Shown here: one piece after another, positions 22,569 through 35,344 of the stretch
Layout of the letters: every line of letters begins with the position of its first letter
Numbering within the stretch: the first letter of the stretch is position 1
Assembly: GCF_001625195.1 (NCBI RefSeq)
Contig: NC_054389.1
Span: 6,568,520-6,632,519 of the forward strand
Direction: 5' to 3'
Length of the DNA stretch: 64,000 nucleotides
From: Drechmeria coniospora
Taxonomy: Eukaryota > Ascomycota > Sordariomycetes > Hypocreales > Ophiocordycipitaceae
Notes under the pieces: generated by a model
Databases searched by the model: none
Told to the model about the DNA's origin: nothing
The model's input: only the letters and a program-made list of their open reading frames with translations
Program-made: the position numbers and the translations under genes

Positions 22569-23943
22569 GCCCCGAGGGCACCTACCAGGTCATGGTACAT
22601 GTCACGTAGCTACTTGCTCGAGACAATTGCCTCTTGCTTACTCGCCCCCCGCCTCAGTCTCCCTCGCTCATCCTGCTCGCTCGTCCCCATTACTCGTGCA
22701 GGCATCGCGCCATTGTTCTCTAGAACCCTTTTCGTTTCATGTTGCCTCTGGTCGTCGCATCTTCTTCCGTCATCTTCAACACCTTGCCCGTTTCACGTTG
22801 TGCCCGCTTTCGTCCAGGTATCGTACCCTACCATGGTCCCCCGCCTTCGATTCCAGTGCACACTTTGGCTGCCGACTTATAATGGTCTCTGCCTCCATCA
22901 GAGGGGTCGGGGGAAGCTGGTTGTCATTTGTTGCCCCCGGCACGAAAATGCCGAATCGAAACCGAACCCAGCGACATCCGGCAGCCCGCTCAGGTCACAG
23001 AGTCTCGACTTCTCGTGCTTGCGAAATGCTCAAAGCACCCCAAGATGATTGCCCCAGGAGAGTCGGATCAAGTGACGGCACCCATTCGCATTGTCGGAAT
23101 TGATGGCTCAACGGCAGCTGTCGAGCCGTGACCGTCCGTCTACTTGCCACATTGGGCAGGTTGCCTCGGGGTCGATGCCGAGTAACCGAGGGGAGGCAGC
23201 GGCCACATCCGCGCAACCGGTCGGTCCTGGCCATGGTGTTGGGAGGCTCTCTCTCGGACGTATCTGCGCTTGCACGAACCTGCTGTGGACGGAATGTCGT
23301 CCCTCGCACCGTGACATGGACGCCGTCACGATCCACGATCAGCCTCCATCATATTGGTCATGGCATTCTGCTGCCCGTCTGCACGCACCTCTCCGATACA
23401 AAGCAAGATTGTGAACTCTTGGGGTTCTGTTCACCTCCGGTGCGACTTGCAGAAAGGTCGTCACGGCTGAGGGGGTTCTTCCCAGTCGCCCCATCAACTC
23501 GGGGCTTGATCATCGGTCCATCGGACGAAGTAGTAGCTGAGAGCAGATTTAGGAAGGCGGTTGTGAACCTACCTAGATTGAACAACGCAGCCACAACGGC
23601 ATCAATCGGTTCCTAAAACTACGGATCTCCCACATCGGTTCCCAGAGCATCTCTCGAGCTTCGAGTGAAGCCTAACTCGAGGTAGGAAGTTGGAGGAGCA
23701 AGAAGGAGAGGGGGGGGGGGGGGCACAAACCTTGGAAGCTCCAAGGCTGCTCCGTCGATTTTGCTCGATGGAGTACTTTATGGAGCGATGCAACGTGATG
23801 GGAGAATGAAAATGAGCATGGGATGCGATCAATAACATGCAGCGTCTGTGGTGTCGACTATATAAAGATGGCCATGTTCGTCAGGTTGGTCGTGGTCACC
23901 AGCAACAGCTCAACCAGCCAGAAGCTTCGCAGACAGCAGCACG
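22569..23943. other. Intergenic, no gene seen
   Basis: 1.4 kb between the SnoaL-like gene and the sedolisin. Open frames here show no coding character. It contains a 14-nt G run at 23710-23723 and a TATA box near the sedolisin start. Confidence 0.5.
23859..23866 (+). promoter_or_regulatory. TATA box of the sedolisin gene
   Basis: TATATAAA lies about 78 bp upstream of the sedolisin start codon, a good distance for a fungal TATA element followed by a short 5' leader. It suggests a strongly regulated promoter. Confidence 0.6.
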
Positions 23944-26094
23944 ATGAAGGGCAGTCTCATCCTCTTCAGCAGCCTCCTCACCGGGGCCATGGCCATGGCG
24001 GTGCCAGGGTACGTCGTCCACGAGAAGCGTGGCAATCACCCACGCTGGGTCAAGGGCAAGCCATTAGACGGCCATACCAAGATCCCAGTCCGCATCGCGC
24101 TGAAGCAACGTAACCTGGACAAAGGCATGGACTATCTGCTCGAGGTGTACGTTGGTGACGTCTCGTTCTCCGGTTCCGGTGTCTGACAGGTTCAGCTCTG
24201 ACCCCGAGTCGCCCAAATATGGTCAGCACTACACCGCTGACGAGGTCGTCGAGCTGTTTGCGCCGGACGAGCAGTCCGTCCAGACGGTCAAAGACTGGCT
24301 CACATCGGCCGGCATTCCTGGCGGGACGATCCGCGTACCGAAGAGCAAGGCATGGGTGCACTTTGATGCCACTGTCGACCAGCTCGAGGACGTGTTGGGG
24401 ACGCGATACCATGTCTACAACCACGTCGAGAGCCGCAACGAGCACGTCGGTGTCGATTCCTACCGCCTGCCCCGCGAGGTGGCCGAGCACGTCGAGTTTG
24501 TCACACCCGGCGTCGTCTTTGCGCCAAGGACGAGAGCTGTGGGGAAGCAGATGAAGCGTGAGGAAAAGTTGCCAAGAGCAAAAGTGCGACCGATGCCAGT
24601 CGAGTTGGCGCAGAAGCTACGATCCAATCCTGGTATGGTGATGTGTAACGATTCCCCTCGCTCACGCACCCCCTTTTGCGAATGCTGCCGCACTGCACTA
24701 CGCTTCGCTTCGCTGACGCGGGTTTTTCGGAAGAGAGAACGGACGACTGCGGCAGGGCCATCACGCCGGCCTGCATCAAGGCCATGTACAACATCACTGA
24801 TGGCAAGCTCGCGAGCGCGGGAAACCAGCTGGGCATTTTCGAGCTTGACGAGCAAAAGTACTCGCAGGAAGACCTCGACCAGTTCTACGGCGCGTATGCC
24901 TCGCACGTTCCTTCCGGCACTGGTCCCAAGGTCGACGGCATCGACGGCGGCACCGCGCCCGGCTCTCAGGACTCGGCCGGGGCCGAAGCGGACCTCGATT
25001 TCCAGATTGGCATCCCCATCGTGCACCCGCAGGGGACGATCCTGTTCCAGACGGTGGCGCAGAACAACGACATCTTCAACACGTTCCTCGACGCCGTCGA
25101 CGGCTCGTACTGCACCAAGTCGGCGTATGGCGAGACGGGCGACGACCCCGACGTGGACGGCATCACGCCCGACGAGCAGTGCGGCGCCTTCGAGCCGGCC
25201 CACGTCATATCCTTTTCTTACGGCAGCGCCGAGGCCGACTACCCTACCTACTACCTACAGGTATGTAGCCACTCTCGACGGGTGTGCGGCGCGTGGGCGT
25301 TTGCGGAGAGGACGACGTGCGGTACGCTGACGGGGCGTGACCAACAGCGCCAGTGCGACGAATTCATGAAGCTGGGACTTCAAGGCACGACGCTCGTCAT
25401 GTCAAGCGGAGACGATGGCGTCGCCCGACGCTCCGGCCCCTGCCTCGGCCCGAACGAGGACATCTTCGCGCCCGACACGGCGGCCAACTGCCCGTACATC
25501 ACCGCCGTCGGCTCGACGACGCTGCCGGCCGGCTCCAAGGCGGGCGACGACGAGGTGGCGACGACGAGCTTCTCGTCCGGCGGCGGCTTCAGCAACATCT
25601 TCACGACGCCCGCGTACCAGAGGAAGGCGGTGTCGAGCTACTTTGACGAGCACGACCCCGGATACAAGCACTACAACACCAGCGACGGCAAGATCCCCGA
25701 CGGCGGCGGCATCTACAACCGCGCGGGCCGCGGCTACCCCGACCTCGCGGCCGTCGGCGACAACGGCGCGTTCATCATCGGCGGCAGCCACCAGCTGGCC
25801 GGCGGCACCTCCATGTCGGGCCCGCTCGTGGCGGCCATGTTCACTCGCATCAACGACGAGCGCATCGCCGCCGGCAAGGGTCCCATCGGCTTCGCCAACC
25901 CCACCCTCTACCAGCACCCCGAGATGTTCCACGACATCACGACGGGCAACCAGGACAAGGGCGGGCCCGACGGCGACGGCGGAGCGAGCGCCTGCGGCAA
26001 CAGCGGCTTCTCCGCTGTCCCGGGATGGGATCCCGTCACCGGACTGGGGACGCCCAACTACGCAGCCTTCCTCGACGTCTTTATGAGCATCTGA
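23944..26094 (+). CDS. Secreted sedolisin-family serine-carboxyl peptidase (S53)
   Basis: Acid-active extracellular endo- or tripeptidyl-peptidase. Four exons (23944-24146, 24190-24632, 24734-25260, 25348-26094) join in frame to give 639 aa. A signal peptide (residues about 1-19) is followed by a pro-kumamolisin activation domain (about 30-195, with SPKYGQHYTADEV). The catalytic domain starts near residue 215 (TDDCGRAITPACIKAMYNI). Catalytic residues are visible: Glu300 and Asp304 (AEADLDFQ), the oxyanion Asp413 (SSGDDGV) and Ser546 (GGTSMSGP). The usual SGTS is GGTS here. The C-terminal FHDITTGNQ...GWDPVTGLGTPNY matches the calcium-binding end of the family. A minimal 43-nt first intron is the shortest in the window. 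In invertebrate-parasitic fungi such proteases are secreted during host digestion; that role is inferred. Confidence 0.93.
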
Positions 26095-27373
26095 TGGCGT
26101 CTCTGGACGAATCGGATTGGCTCGTCGTCGTGGTGTGCATGCCGACGTGCGTGTGCGGTGCCGTGTGATTGTGCGTCTGCACACCGTCATGCACCGTTGT
26201 ACACTGTGTTGCTTGCCATACACTGTGTTGCTTTCCCTGCAATGTGGTCGAAGTGTGGGAGCAGGCCGACTGCAGCAGCTGCATCTAGGTGCACAGTTCA
26301 CGCGTAGGTGTCGGTATAGGTGCAAGTAATTACAAACAAGTATTACAAGCAAGTTGTACTTACTTGCGTTGGTGAACTAGTTCTTGTACGGCATGGATGT
26401 GTGTGGGTTATACGAGAGTCACTTATCGCTTCTTGACTGCATATCATCCCCTGCTCTTCGTTGGTCCAAATGAGGGCCAAAGGGGGGGGGCGGGCACGGG
26501 AACGCCACCAAAGGCCCCACAGAAGGTAAGCTGGAACCTCATCGAATGAGAGGGAATCCCAAAGGAGGAAAGCATCCGATCGGAAAGTACCGAGCGATAC
26601 AGAATACCCGTGCAGTACAAGCCCAATGTCCACTATTTGTAGCCACTTCCAAGTACACCTTCATCGATCCTTACTAGCATGTACTTGCGCCCACCGCCAC
26701 ACCAATTGCACGGCGCAGAGTTGATGACAGGTATCTCGGAAGCGTCAAGCTCAACTTTTCCAAAGCTTTTCGGCCGCCAAGCACCACACCAAGGGAACCT
26801 TCATCATTGTTAGCAGCATCTAGGGCAGCCGGGTAATGGAACTAGATCCCACGCTACCGATGGCACCTCTTACGATCCGAGAGCCGCTTGCGCGTCCGGA
26901 GTACGACGACGAGAGCTGCACACGTTGCCAAGACGTTCGAGTCCCTCCACGTGGCCACACACCCACTTCCCAACTCCCGGCACAAGCGCAGAGCGAAGTG
27001 AAAGGGGATGCGTACCGATGCATGTACGCTCCATATACGCCAAAAGAGCAATATGGTTACGACGAACGCATGCTCCCACTACCGTACAGCATGTATATAA
27101 TAAGTAGGATGCATGCACGTGCGTGCTCCTAGATCCCGGTACCGCCATACCTTTACCACACCTCCAAACTGACCTCGTTCGTCCCGAGCATGTAAAACTC
27201 ACGGAGCGGAGAGAAAGCAAGTACTTTCCATCAAAAGAGCGTCATTGTCATCCCTACTACCAACCATCGACTCCACGCCGGCCAGCCAGTGCGCACCGGT
27301 CGCCTGCCGACGCCTATCGGTATTGTTGCCACAGACACGCGCTCTTCCGAACGGCCACTGGACGCTCGACGAA
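26095..27373. other. Intergenic upstream of small secreted protein
   Basis: 1.28 kb without a supportable gene. TATATAATA at 27094-27102, about 270 bp before the small secreted protein, is a possible but distant core promoter element. Confidence 0.45.
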
Positions 27374-27660
27374 ATGAAGGCGAATGTGAGTCTTTGTCGA
27401 TTGATCCCCATCCATGGACCCCCCTGCCAACACCGATCCGATAGATCTTCTCCCTCGTCGCCCTCATCGCCGTGGGCGCCTTCGCACTTCCCACGGCCAA
27501 GGTTGACGACGAACTCGACGCGTCGATGCCCTTTTTCTGTCCCGACTCGATTGACGAATTTTGCCACCAAGCAAGCATCAGGCTTGGCTGCACGCACGAC
27601 GGCGACTTTCGATCGCATGCCCAGGATTTGTGCGGTTCATGTCACTGCATCCTCTGGTGA
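27374..27660 (+). CDS. Small cysteine-rich secreted protein (putative effector)
   Basis: Two exons (27374-27385 and 27445-27660) separated by a 59-nt intron (AAT|GTGAGT ... GATAG|ATC) give a 75-aa protein. The junction joins MKAN to IFSLVALIAVGAFALPTA, producing a textbook signal peptide that neither exon has alone. The mature part of about 57 residues contains six cysteines in three clusters (FFCPD, EFCHQ, LGCTH, DLCGSCHC) and ends CILW. Even cysteine count, small size and secretion fit a disulphide-stabilised effector or antimicrobial-type peptide. I do not recognise a named family. It is flanked by long gene-poor sequence, common for fungal effectors. The function is unknown. Confidence 0.72.
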
Positions 27661-28427
27661 CCCTGGGGTGACAGATGCATGAGTCATGGCGACGGTTGCC
27701 GTGCAGGTACTTGGATGTACCCACTCGACACGTGCGTCGGTGGAAGGAGAGAGTCACGTGACCCCTGATCCGTCGTTGACCTGAGGACGGGTCCCTGAAC
27801 CTGTGCGGAGCGCTTCGTACGGAGTATTTCGGAGCAAAAGTAATACTCCGTACTCCGTACATGTCTCAGTATTTATATACGGTACATACGACTTGTATGT
27901 ATCCCACCCACTAATAGCTGTCAACTGGCAGTCGGTGGAGCAAACATGAGTACCTACTTAGTAGGTACTTGGGTTGGACCTCGTCATTGTGCCGGGAGAT
28001 ATTACCCGAGGAGACACATCCAAGGAGGCACCCAAGCAGGCGCCCAAGGAGGCACCAGGCAAGTACATGCGCAGGCAGTAACAGGTAGTTGCTTGGATAT
28101 TTGTTAGCAGAGCGAAACTTGACGACAATTAGCCTTGTATATACACAATGAACCTCGCACAAATTTCGTTCCCGCTTCACGTAAATACGCCATCATCGTA
28201 GACCGGTCCCAACGCGCGGCACGACAACTGATGCCCGAGATTTCCTAAAAGTAACCGTCCTTGCCGCCTATCCTTCGTCCTATATGCAGCACGCCGGCAC
28301 CCGGCATCGGCGCAGCCATCCGTGCTGGCGACGGCCGCTCCCGCCGCTGCGCGCGTCACTTCTCTCGAGGCCCGTGGATGCGGTCGGGAAAGCGCAGAAA
28401 AGCAAATGCATCAAGCAGAACCCGCTG
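27661..28427. other. Intergenic with TACGGAGTA motifs
   Basis: 767 bp between the small secreted protein and the 3' end of the chitin synthase. It holds several TACGGAGTA/TACTCCGTA words (27818-27860) and a short GGAGGCACCCAAG-type micro-repeat (about 28018-28060). No gene is seen. Confidence 0.5.
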
Positions 28428-31400
28428 CTAGACGCCCCTGAACATACGCACGATGAGGAACCAGACGGCCCCGAGGAACTTGAAACCACTGAGGACGGCG
28501 ACGCTCCAGAGCACGATGGTGAGGTAAATGTTGGAACGGTCGAGCTGGTCCTTCTCCTGGTTCCCGCTCGACGGCGTGATCTTCTCCAGGCCTGCCGTGC
28601 TCAGCACGACGGCGGCGAGGGCAAAGTTGGTGATCATCCAGATGAGCACGACGCCCGTCCGGACACCTCGGTAGTAGTCCATCTGCTTCTCCTGCAGCTG
28701 CGCCGGCGACGGCGTCGTCTTGACCGCCTTGAACTTGGTGCTGAAGACGGCCACCTCGCGCTGGTACTGCGCGTTGAGGTCGCCCTCGTCCGGCAGGTCC
28801 GTCTTGCCCTGCCCGTCCTTTGTGTTGACCGAGGGCAGCTTGTCGACCTGGTCGTCGCCCTTGGTGCCCCACGAGACGTCGTGCGTGTTGCAGAAGGCGT
28901 ATACGTTGAGCACGTTGGTGTACGTCGGCGACAGGAGCATGTACTGGACGAACGAGGTGATCATGTGCCACGGGTCGAACATGAGCAGCGAGGCGATGGT
29001 CCATATGCCAAACGTCGACATGACCGAGATGATGAGCGTGTAGAAGACGGGATTCGTAAAGAGCTGGCTGATGGAGAAGCCGTCGGCGTCGTTGACGTCG
29101 GCGATGATGGCCTTGACGGCGATGAAGACGGCCGCGAACAAGAGGTATCTGCGACGACGGTCAGCCACGGCGCGCAACGATCGGGAGAAGGGGAGCGGAG
29201 GGGAGCGGAGAAGAGCGGAAGGGAGTGGAAGGGGGCGGGGGTGGGGGCGGGGGAGGAGCGTACATCATGATGATGGCCCAGAACCAGACCATGGCCGAGT
29301 AGAGCTTGCCCGAACCGGCCGGCCGGTTGCCCATGGCCAGGACGAAGCAGGTGATGAGGCAGACACCGTAGAGCCAGGTGAAGACGACGCCGAGGATCTT
29401 GCCGACGTTGCCGAGCAGGTCCTCGTTGCCGAGGCTCGTGGTGAGGATCTTGAAGACGAGGAAGAAGTTTCCGATGGCGAACCAGGCAAAGATCATGTTG
29501 ACCGTGTTGAAGACGAACTCGACGAAGAAGGCGAGCTTGCGGAAGACGGAGTGGTCGGAGCGGAAGAACTCGTGAAAGTGGGCGATGGCGTAGATGGCGG
29601 CGAAGAAGGAGCCGTTGAGCCAGCGGCGCCGCTGCAGAACGAGCTCCGTCACCGTGTCCGGCACGTCCGTCTCGCCGTTGGCCGACTTGACGTACTGCAG
29701 CAGCCAGTGGCAGTTGCGCTTGGTGACGAGCTCGAAGCAGAGGATGCGGTCCTCGGCGAGGTACATGTTGGACTCGAACAGGCCAGCGGTGCTGCCGCCG
29801 TGCAGCGTCTCGCCGAGAAAGTACTTTTCGAGCGGCCCCTTGCCGTTCTTGTCGTTTTGCAGGGCCACGTAGCGGTAGGCCGAGAAGGCGCCGGGAAGGA
29901 CCGAGATGAAGCCAAAGGCCGACTCGAGCGGCTTGTCGAGGATGTTGCTCATCTTGTACTCGAAGTTTTGCGTCGCCACGAGCGGGTTCAGCAGGTTCTT
30001 GCCGCCGCGGCCGAGCATGGCCTTGATCTCGCCGCAGGCGCCGCCGCACATGGGCTCGAGGTCGAAGGCCTTCCACAGATGATAGATGGAGCTGCCGCCG
30101 GGCCGGGTGCCGGCGTCGAGGAGGACGCAGATGTTGGGGTCGAGGACGCGGCCAAAGGCCTGGAAGAACCAGCGGTGCGAGTTGATCTTCTTCTGGTTCT
30201 TCTCCTTGAGGCAAAAGACCATCTGCACCGGCTGGCGGCGGTGGACGAGGCCGACGATGTCGTTCTTGAGCGTCAGGTGCGTCTGCGTCGTGTACTCGTA
30301 GATGTGGGCCGTCACGTCCTTGTTGTTGACCTGCTGCTTCGCGATGCCCTCCTGGTAGACGCCCATGCCGGAGAGGACGGCCTTGGTGCGGGGGTTGATC
30401 TTGGCGCGGCCGTCGCTGACGACGCAGACGACAATCTTCTTCCAGGCGTCCTTGCCCCACGTCTTGCTGTTGGGCCGGTTGCACATGTACTCGATGTTCT
30501 TGAAGACGCCGATGAGGGTGCGGGCGAAGAGGACGTCGTCCTCGTTGTACATGGTGACGACGATGAAGAGCTCCGTGTGGCGCGACTTGCTGAAGAGCTT
30601 CTGGCGGAGGGTGAAGTTTTCGTTGTAAAAGTCGGACGGGTCGCAGGTGGCGGCCGTGTAGCGCATGTGGGTGAACTCGTCGCGCTCGCCGTGCGGGTTC
30701 TGCTGCAGCATGACGGGCGGGACGGGGCAGTCGAGGACGAGGTTGCCGCGGTAGAGCAGCACCTGCTTGACCGTCTTCCACCGCTGGAGGCCGGGGCCGG
30801 GGGGCGGCTGCTGCGGCTGCTGCTGCTGGTCCTGGAAGGACTCATCGTAGCCCGACGGATGCTGGTCGAGCATCGGCCGCTGGTCGTCGACGTCGTAGCC
30901 GTTCGGATCCTGGCCGTGCTGGTCAAAGTAGGTCGGGTCCTCGTTGGGCGCGTGGTTGGGGTACGACGGATGCCTGCCGCCGTACTGATCGTGCGCCATC
31001 TCGGGGTTGACCGAGGCGTCGCCGTGGCCGTAGCCGTGGCCGCCGTAGGACATGGTCTCGATCGAGTGCTGCTCCGCGTCAGCGCGCCCGTCAGCGCCCG
31101 GGCTCGGGTCGTCCGAGGGGCATGCACGTACCGCCGCGTTGAGGTTCAGGTGGTCGCTGGGCGTGCCAAACCGCTGGTGCTGGCCGTTTGGATCACTCGC
31201 GAGGTGCTGCTGCTGGCCGTACTGCCCGGGGTTGTCCTCGAGCTGGTAGCCCTGCTGCGGAGGGTGGCCCTGGGAGCCACCGGGGTACTGGGCGCCCCGA
31301 TGGGGATCCATCGGGTCGTTGTAGTAGTCGTCTGGCGAGGGCGTTAGCGGCGAGCGAGGAGCGAGGCAGGCCGGCGGAGGCGTGAGAAAGCATCGAGAGC

Positions 31401-31643
31401 AAGGGGAGCGAGGGCAGCGAGGGTAGCGAGGGCAGCGAGGGGAGAGAGGGGAGAGAGGGCAGCGAGGGGAGCAGACGGGCACTCCGAGGAGGACGCAGCG
31501 GCATGAACAGGAGGGACGGCGTTGGGAGGGATGGGGGGAGCAGGACAAGCGTGCCGATGGCCACGCAAACGGCAGGCAACGAGCTGGCGGATGGGGTGGC
31601 GACGCGGGAGCGACGACGACTTGCCTATTCGATTGTACGACAT
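28428..31643 (-). CDS. Chitin synthase, probably class III (chs-1/ChsB type)
   Basis: Processive GT2 enzyme of the plasma membrane that polymerises UDP-GlcNAc into chitin. Four exons (31643-31625, 31331-31132, 31068-29264, 29148-28428) join in frame to give 914 aa. A Gln/Pro/Gly/Asp-rich cytosolic N-terminus (about 1-170) is followed by the catalytic domain with [14 protein letters not shown] (E512-R514) and [10 protein letters not shown] (Q552-W556). At least six C-terminal membrane helices follow, including [19 protein letters not shown], which is class III-like. The 19-nt first exon (MSYNRI) is joined by a 293-nt GC-AG intron (AG|GCAAGT donor) to [11 protein letters not shown]. The 63-nt intron at 31069-31131 is a multiple of three and stop-free, so it might be retained. 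Class assignment is by remembered similarity. Confidence 0.92.
31390..31475. repeat. GAGGG/GCAGCGAGG micro-repeat in first chs intron
   Basis: Degenerate tandem purine-rich units (gagggcagcgagggtagcga and variants) fill part of the long first intron of the chitin synthase; the coding strand is CT-rich. Confidence 0.7.
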
Positions 31644-34600
31644 TGTGCGGGCGGTAATCCGAGGCGGCTACCGCTCCTCGGTGTCGGGCGAGCGCGAGAG
31701 GATGAGGGGTGGCTCGGTCGCCAGAGGCGATGGGCGGTCGGGAAGCAATCGTCAGGGTCGAGGACGAACGAGCACCTTGGGTCGGTCCTGGTTCGGTCCT
31801 CCTGGCGCTTGCACGAGTTTCGAAAGGGCGCAGGCCGCGAGCTGGCCGGTCGTGTCGTGTCGGGGGGGGTCGTTGCGCAGGCACGAGATGGGAGGCTCGA
31901 GACGGTGCCGTACGATGGGCTCGCGCTGACCTGTCGCTGTACTTAACGAGCACGAGGGGAGACGTTTCGTGGGAGGTTGGGGATCGTTGGGAGCAGCACG
32001 GTGACGAAGGAAGAGTCCCGGCTGACTCGTGCGGAACGAAGAGAGCCGTAGGTGGGGGCAGGCGAGCCGGTGCAGCGGCCATTGGGCCGTTGGGGGGCAT
32101 GATTCCAGGGACTCGCCGCGCGTTTCAGAGGCTGCTCGCCGACGGTTGGTGGTGCCGCAGGCTCGCCCGCAGCACTGCCATGGGCCATGAGCAGGCCGCC
32201 CGCGGCGGCGCGTGCAAGCAGGTACTCGGCGGTACGGCTGACAGAGGCGGGCCCGCCAGCAACTTTGGGTACCAAGCAGGTACCCGGGACCTGCAGCTGC
32301 CGCTCACTACGCCACCCGCAAGCACTGCAGTGCAGCGCTCTGCGAGTGCTAGGTTGGTACCACTGTAGTACAGTACTGTAAGTACCTAGTACCAAGGTAG
32401 GGGTACTCAGTACAGGTGACCCCCCCCCGGGTATGACGACGGTATTACCGCACCATCTTGGTACCCAGGATGACGAGGGACGGAATGCGGATAAGGGGGT
32501 ACTATCTTGGTCGCAGCTCGTATCGCCTAGCACGACATACGTAATGCGCATAGCCTTCCGGCTCGAGCCGGGGAACGGCTCGTGACTGGCAAAGGTTTAC
32601 CTGCTACGTAGGGGCCACGGCAGTTGAAAGCGCGCTGGCACAAGGAACTGGAGCACCACCAAGGTCGCAACGTGGACGCGCTCGTCAACCTTGCATGCAT
32701 CGTGCATGCTCGTGCATGCATGCCATCGGTGGGCGGCGCGCGGCCAACTGGCAACAGGGCAAACGCCATGGCGACGAACCTAATGCTCGCGCCACAGCGC
32801 ATCGCCAGCCTCCCCCAAGTACGTGCGTGCACAGGTGCAGCACACGTCCCGACTCGGCGATGCTCTCGTGCCGGGCACCACAGGTCCACAGCTACGGGGT
32901 GCAAGCCCTTACTTTGGTAGGTACTTTAAGTACGGTACGTGTGCAGTCCCTGGGCACCAATCCCGGCCTACCTAGTAGTCAGTCGACTGTCCGCCCCACG
33001 CCTCGTACGCGCAGCGTCGACGACACAGGGACCTTGACTGACTGCTCGTCGGATTTTTCTTTTTCGCCTCGCTCGTTTCGGCGCAAGAAACCGCAGGAAA
33101 ACGCAAAAGTTTACGCATGCCGCGGAACATGGCGCCTGCAGTCGAGTCTCATTCTGCGGCGATGGATGCATGCGTTTCCATCAAGGCCAGCGTAGCATGA
33201 AGAATGGTGGGCTTTGTTGCGTGCTGTACTCCGTAGCGAGTACTCGTGCACACCTTGAATCAATCAATCATCCGATTAATGGAGGGAGCTGGGGAGCCTG
33301 GGCCGTCGTAGCCTCCGCTGGCCTTGGCCCGCAGCTGATTTAGCCTTGCGCTTGTTCTTTCCAGGGCAGATTTCGGAACTCTGACGCCATTACCTTGGTG
33401 CCTAGCACCTAACCACCGTGCGGTATGGAGTATGGATAGTGCTGTTGGCACCTAATAATACCCGCCAGCCACGATGGCAATACCTAGTACCTAGGTAGGT
33501 ACCTAAGGTAGGTAGGTACTACAGTGTACCTACCTGTACAATTTATTACGTAGGCTCCCCAGCGCAGAGATACCTAATCCCAGCCTTCATGATTGGGCCA
33601 CGCGCCGGACGAACCGCTGGGAGGAGCCTCATCGGATGGCAGCACCAAGTCCAGGTGCCTGGCCGGCGGCAAGAAAACGAGACAGGCCCAAGGCGTCGCG
33701 TTCATGGTGTGCATCTACCGTTTCTACGGAGCGGATCATGATGAATCAAACGACACATCTGAGAACAAAAAACATGCCCATTAGAATTGTTCATCCGAAC
33801 GCGCTGCGCAGGTGACCGGTAATTATTACCTCGGCGCTTCGGGGGAATGCTCCTGGTAATAATACCCTTGGCAGGAGAACGGCGCATTTAGGGCGTTTTA
33901 TTGTTCCAATGTCAAGGCGAGCGGCACAATGACTATCGCCATGCTGTGGTGTCCGGAGTACCTGCACGGTAATAGGTAAGTATTTCTCGTCCTTTTTCCC
34001 TGCGTAGCATTCCCTTTGACACTACAGTACTTGTGGTGGACTCATCGAGGACTCCCTCGTACATGCACCGAGGTAGTCTGTAGGAGCAAGGAAGATGTCA
34101 ACATGCACATGCACATGTACCTGTGCGCCGCATTGCACCCCGAGCTTGCACACATTCTACCCCGTTGTACCAAGCGACATGCATTCCAGTGCACATCACC
34201 TTCATTCAATTGCCGACCGGACGTGCATGCAGCGATTCATCCCCGGCACGACCAATCCTTTTCCTCTTGGCAATCAAATGGCAGGCCAACGGTGGTTGCC
34301 AGGTAGTTGTCGCCTAACTGTTCAATGCTGACGGACGTTTCAATAATAAGAGGCTGAGGAGGTCGGGAGTCGGGCCGCTAGGATAGTGCTGCTACGCTAC
34401 GGAGGAATACAGTCATGAAGTGTTGATAATGCTCCCGGAACGAGAGAACACTGGTACCACAGAATACAGTAAATACTAAAGTACAGTACGTAAGCACAGT
34501 ATTAACTAGGTACTAGGTACCTGCTGGTATGCAACTACAGTACTAGGTACTAGGTACCTGCTGGTATGCAACTACAGTACTAGGTACTAGGTACTAGGTA

Positions 34601-35344
34601 CCTAGTAACTAGCACGGAGAGCACCCAAGTACGCACAAGTACTGTAATTAATGCCAGGTTTGTGCCAGGTTAGCACCACGCCGCTGCAATCAATTGTACT
34701 TGTACTCCGCACAGAGTACGGAGTATTAAGTAGGTGTACATGTACAGCACATGTAGGGGTACTTGTACAACCAAGTAAGCACTTACAGTACACTTGCTAA
34801 CATGTGCCCTCATCCTCGTGGATACATGGGTGTACGGAACATGACCAAAAGCAAGTGCATGTACGGAGCACGTCAACGGAGTACTTGTACCGGACGGAGC
34901 ACAAAGGAGCAGCACCAAAGGTAAATGTACTCAATACCTGCATATGTGCTCCGTCAACCTACAAGTACAGCACCAGCACACCTACAAGTAAGTACTTGCA
35001 TGTGCAGAGTAAGTATGGGATACCTAGGTCCTGCGTGTGCACTGTACATGCACTTACTTACACCTACTTAGCTACCTGGTACCAAGTACTAATTGCGGGG
35101 CAATTGTCATCGGCGGCTTGGTCAACCACAGCCATCGCCGGCGCAGTCACGATACGAGAGATTCGTGACGCACAGCCCCCATCCCATCACGTACATGCCA
35201 TGACTTCGATGGCCGCTCCAGCGATGGCTTCGTCAAAATCTACACCATCGTTATAATACCTTTGTTCCTCTCTTCCTCGCCAACGACTGGTGGCGAGCCG
35301 GCCTCGAACGGCGGGTTCGTCTGGCCTGCTGCCCGTTGCTCGAA
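31644..35344. other. 3.7-kb gene-free tract between chitin synthase and F-box-like gene
   Basis: Holds the chitin synthase promoter on the left. Further right are dense TAC/GTA-rich segments (about 32340-32420, 33470-33550, 34440-35100) with CTAGGTAC and TACGGAGTA words. I see no coding exon or RNA gene. Confidence 0.55.
34511..34610. repeat. 37-bp tandem repeat with TACTAGG arrays
   Basis: The segment ctgctggtatgcaactacag occurs at 34521-34540 and again at 34558-34577, separated and flanked by tactaggtac units (tactagg repeated up to three times at about 34578-34600). Confidence 0.8.

Noticed and set aside
22599..23616. Series of overlapping plus-strand open frames after the SnoaL-like gene
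   Set aside because: Low-complexity Ser/Pro/Arg composition, no conserved motif, no plausible splicing between them.
24460..25203. Minus-strand open frames across the sedolisin gene (also 25402-26352)
   Set aside because: Shadows of a GC-rich coding sequence; composition is Arg/Val/Ala-rich and no domain is visible.
29071..31347. 758-residue plus-strand open frame opposite the chitin synthase
   Set aside because: Antisense of a high-GC coding exon; the other strand has unmistakable chitin synthase motifs.
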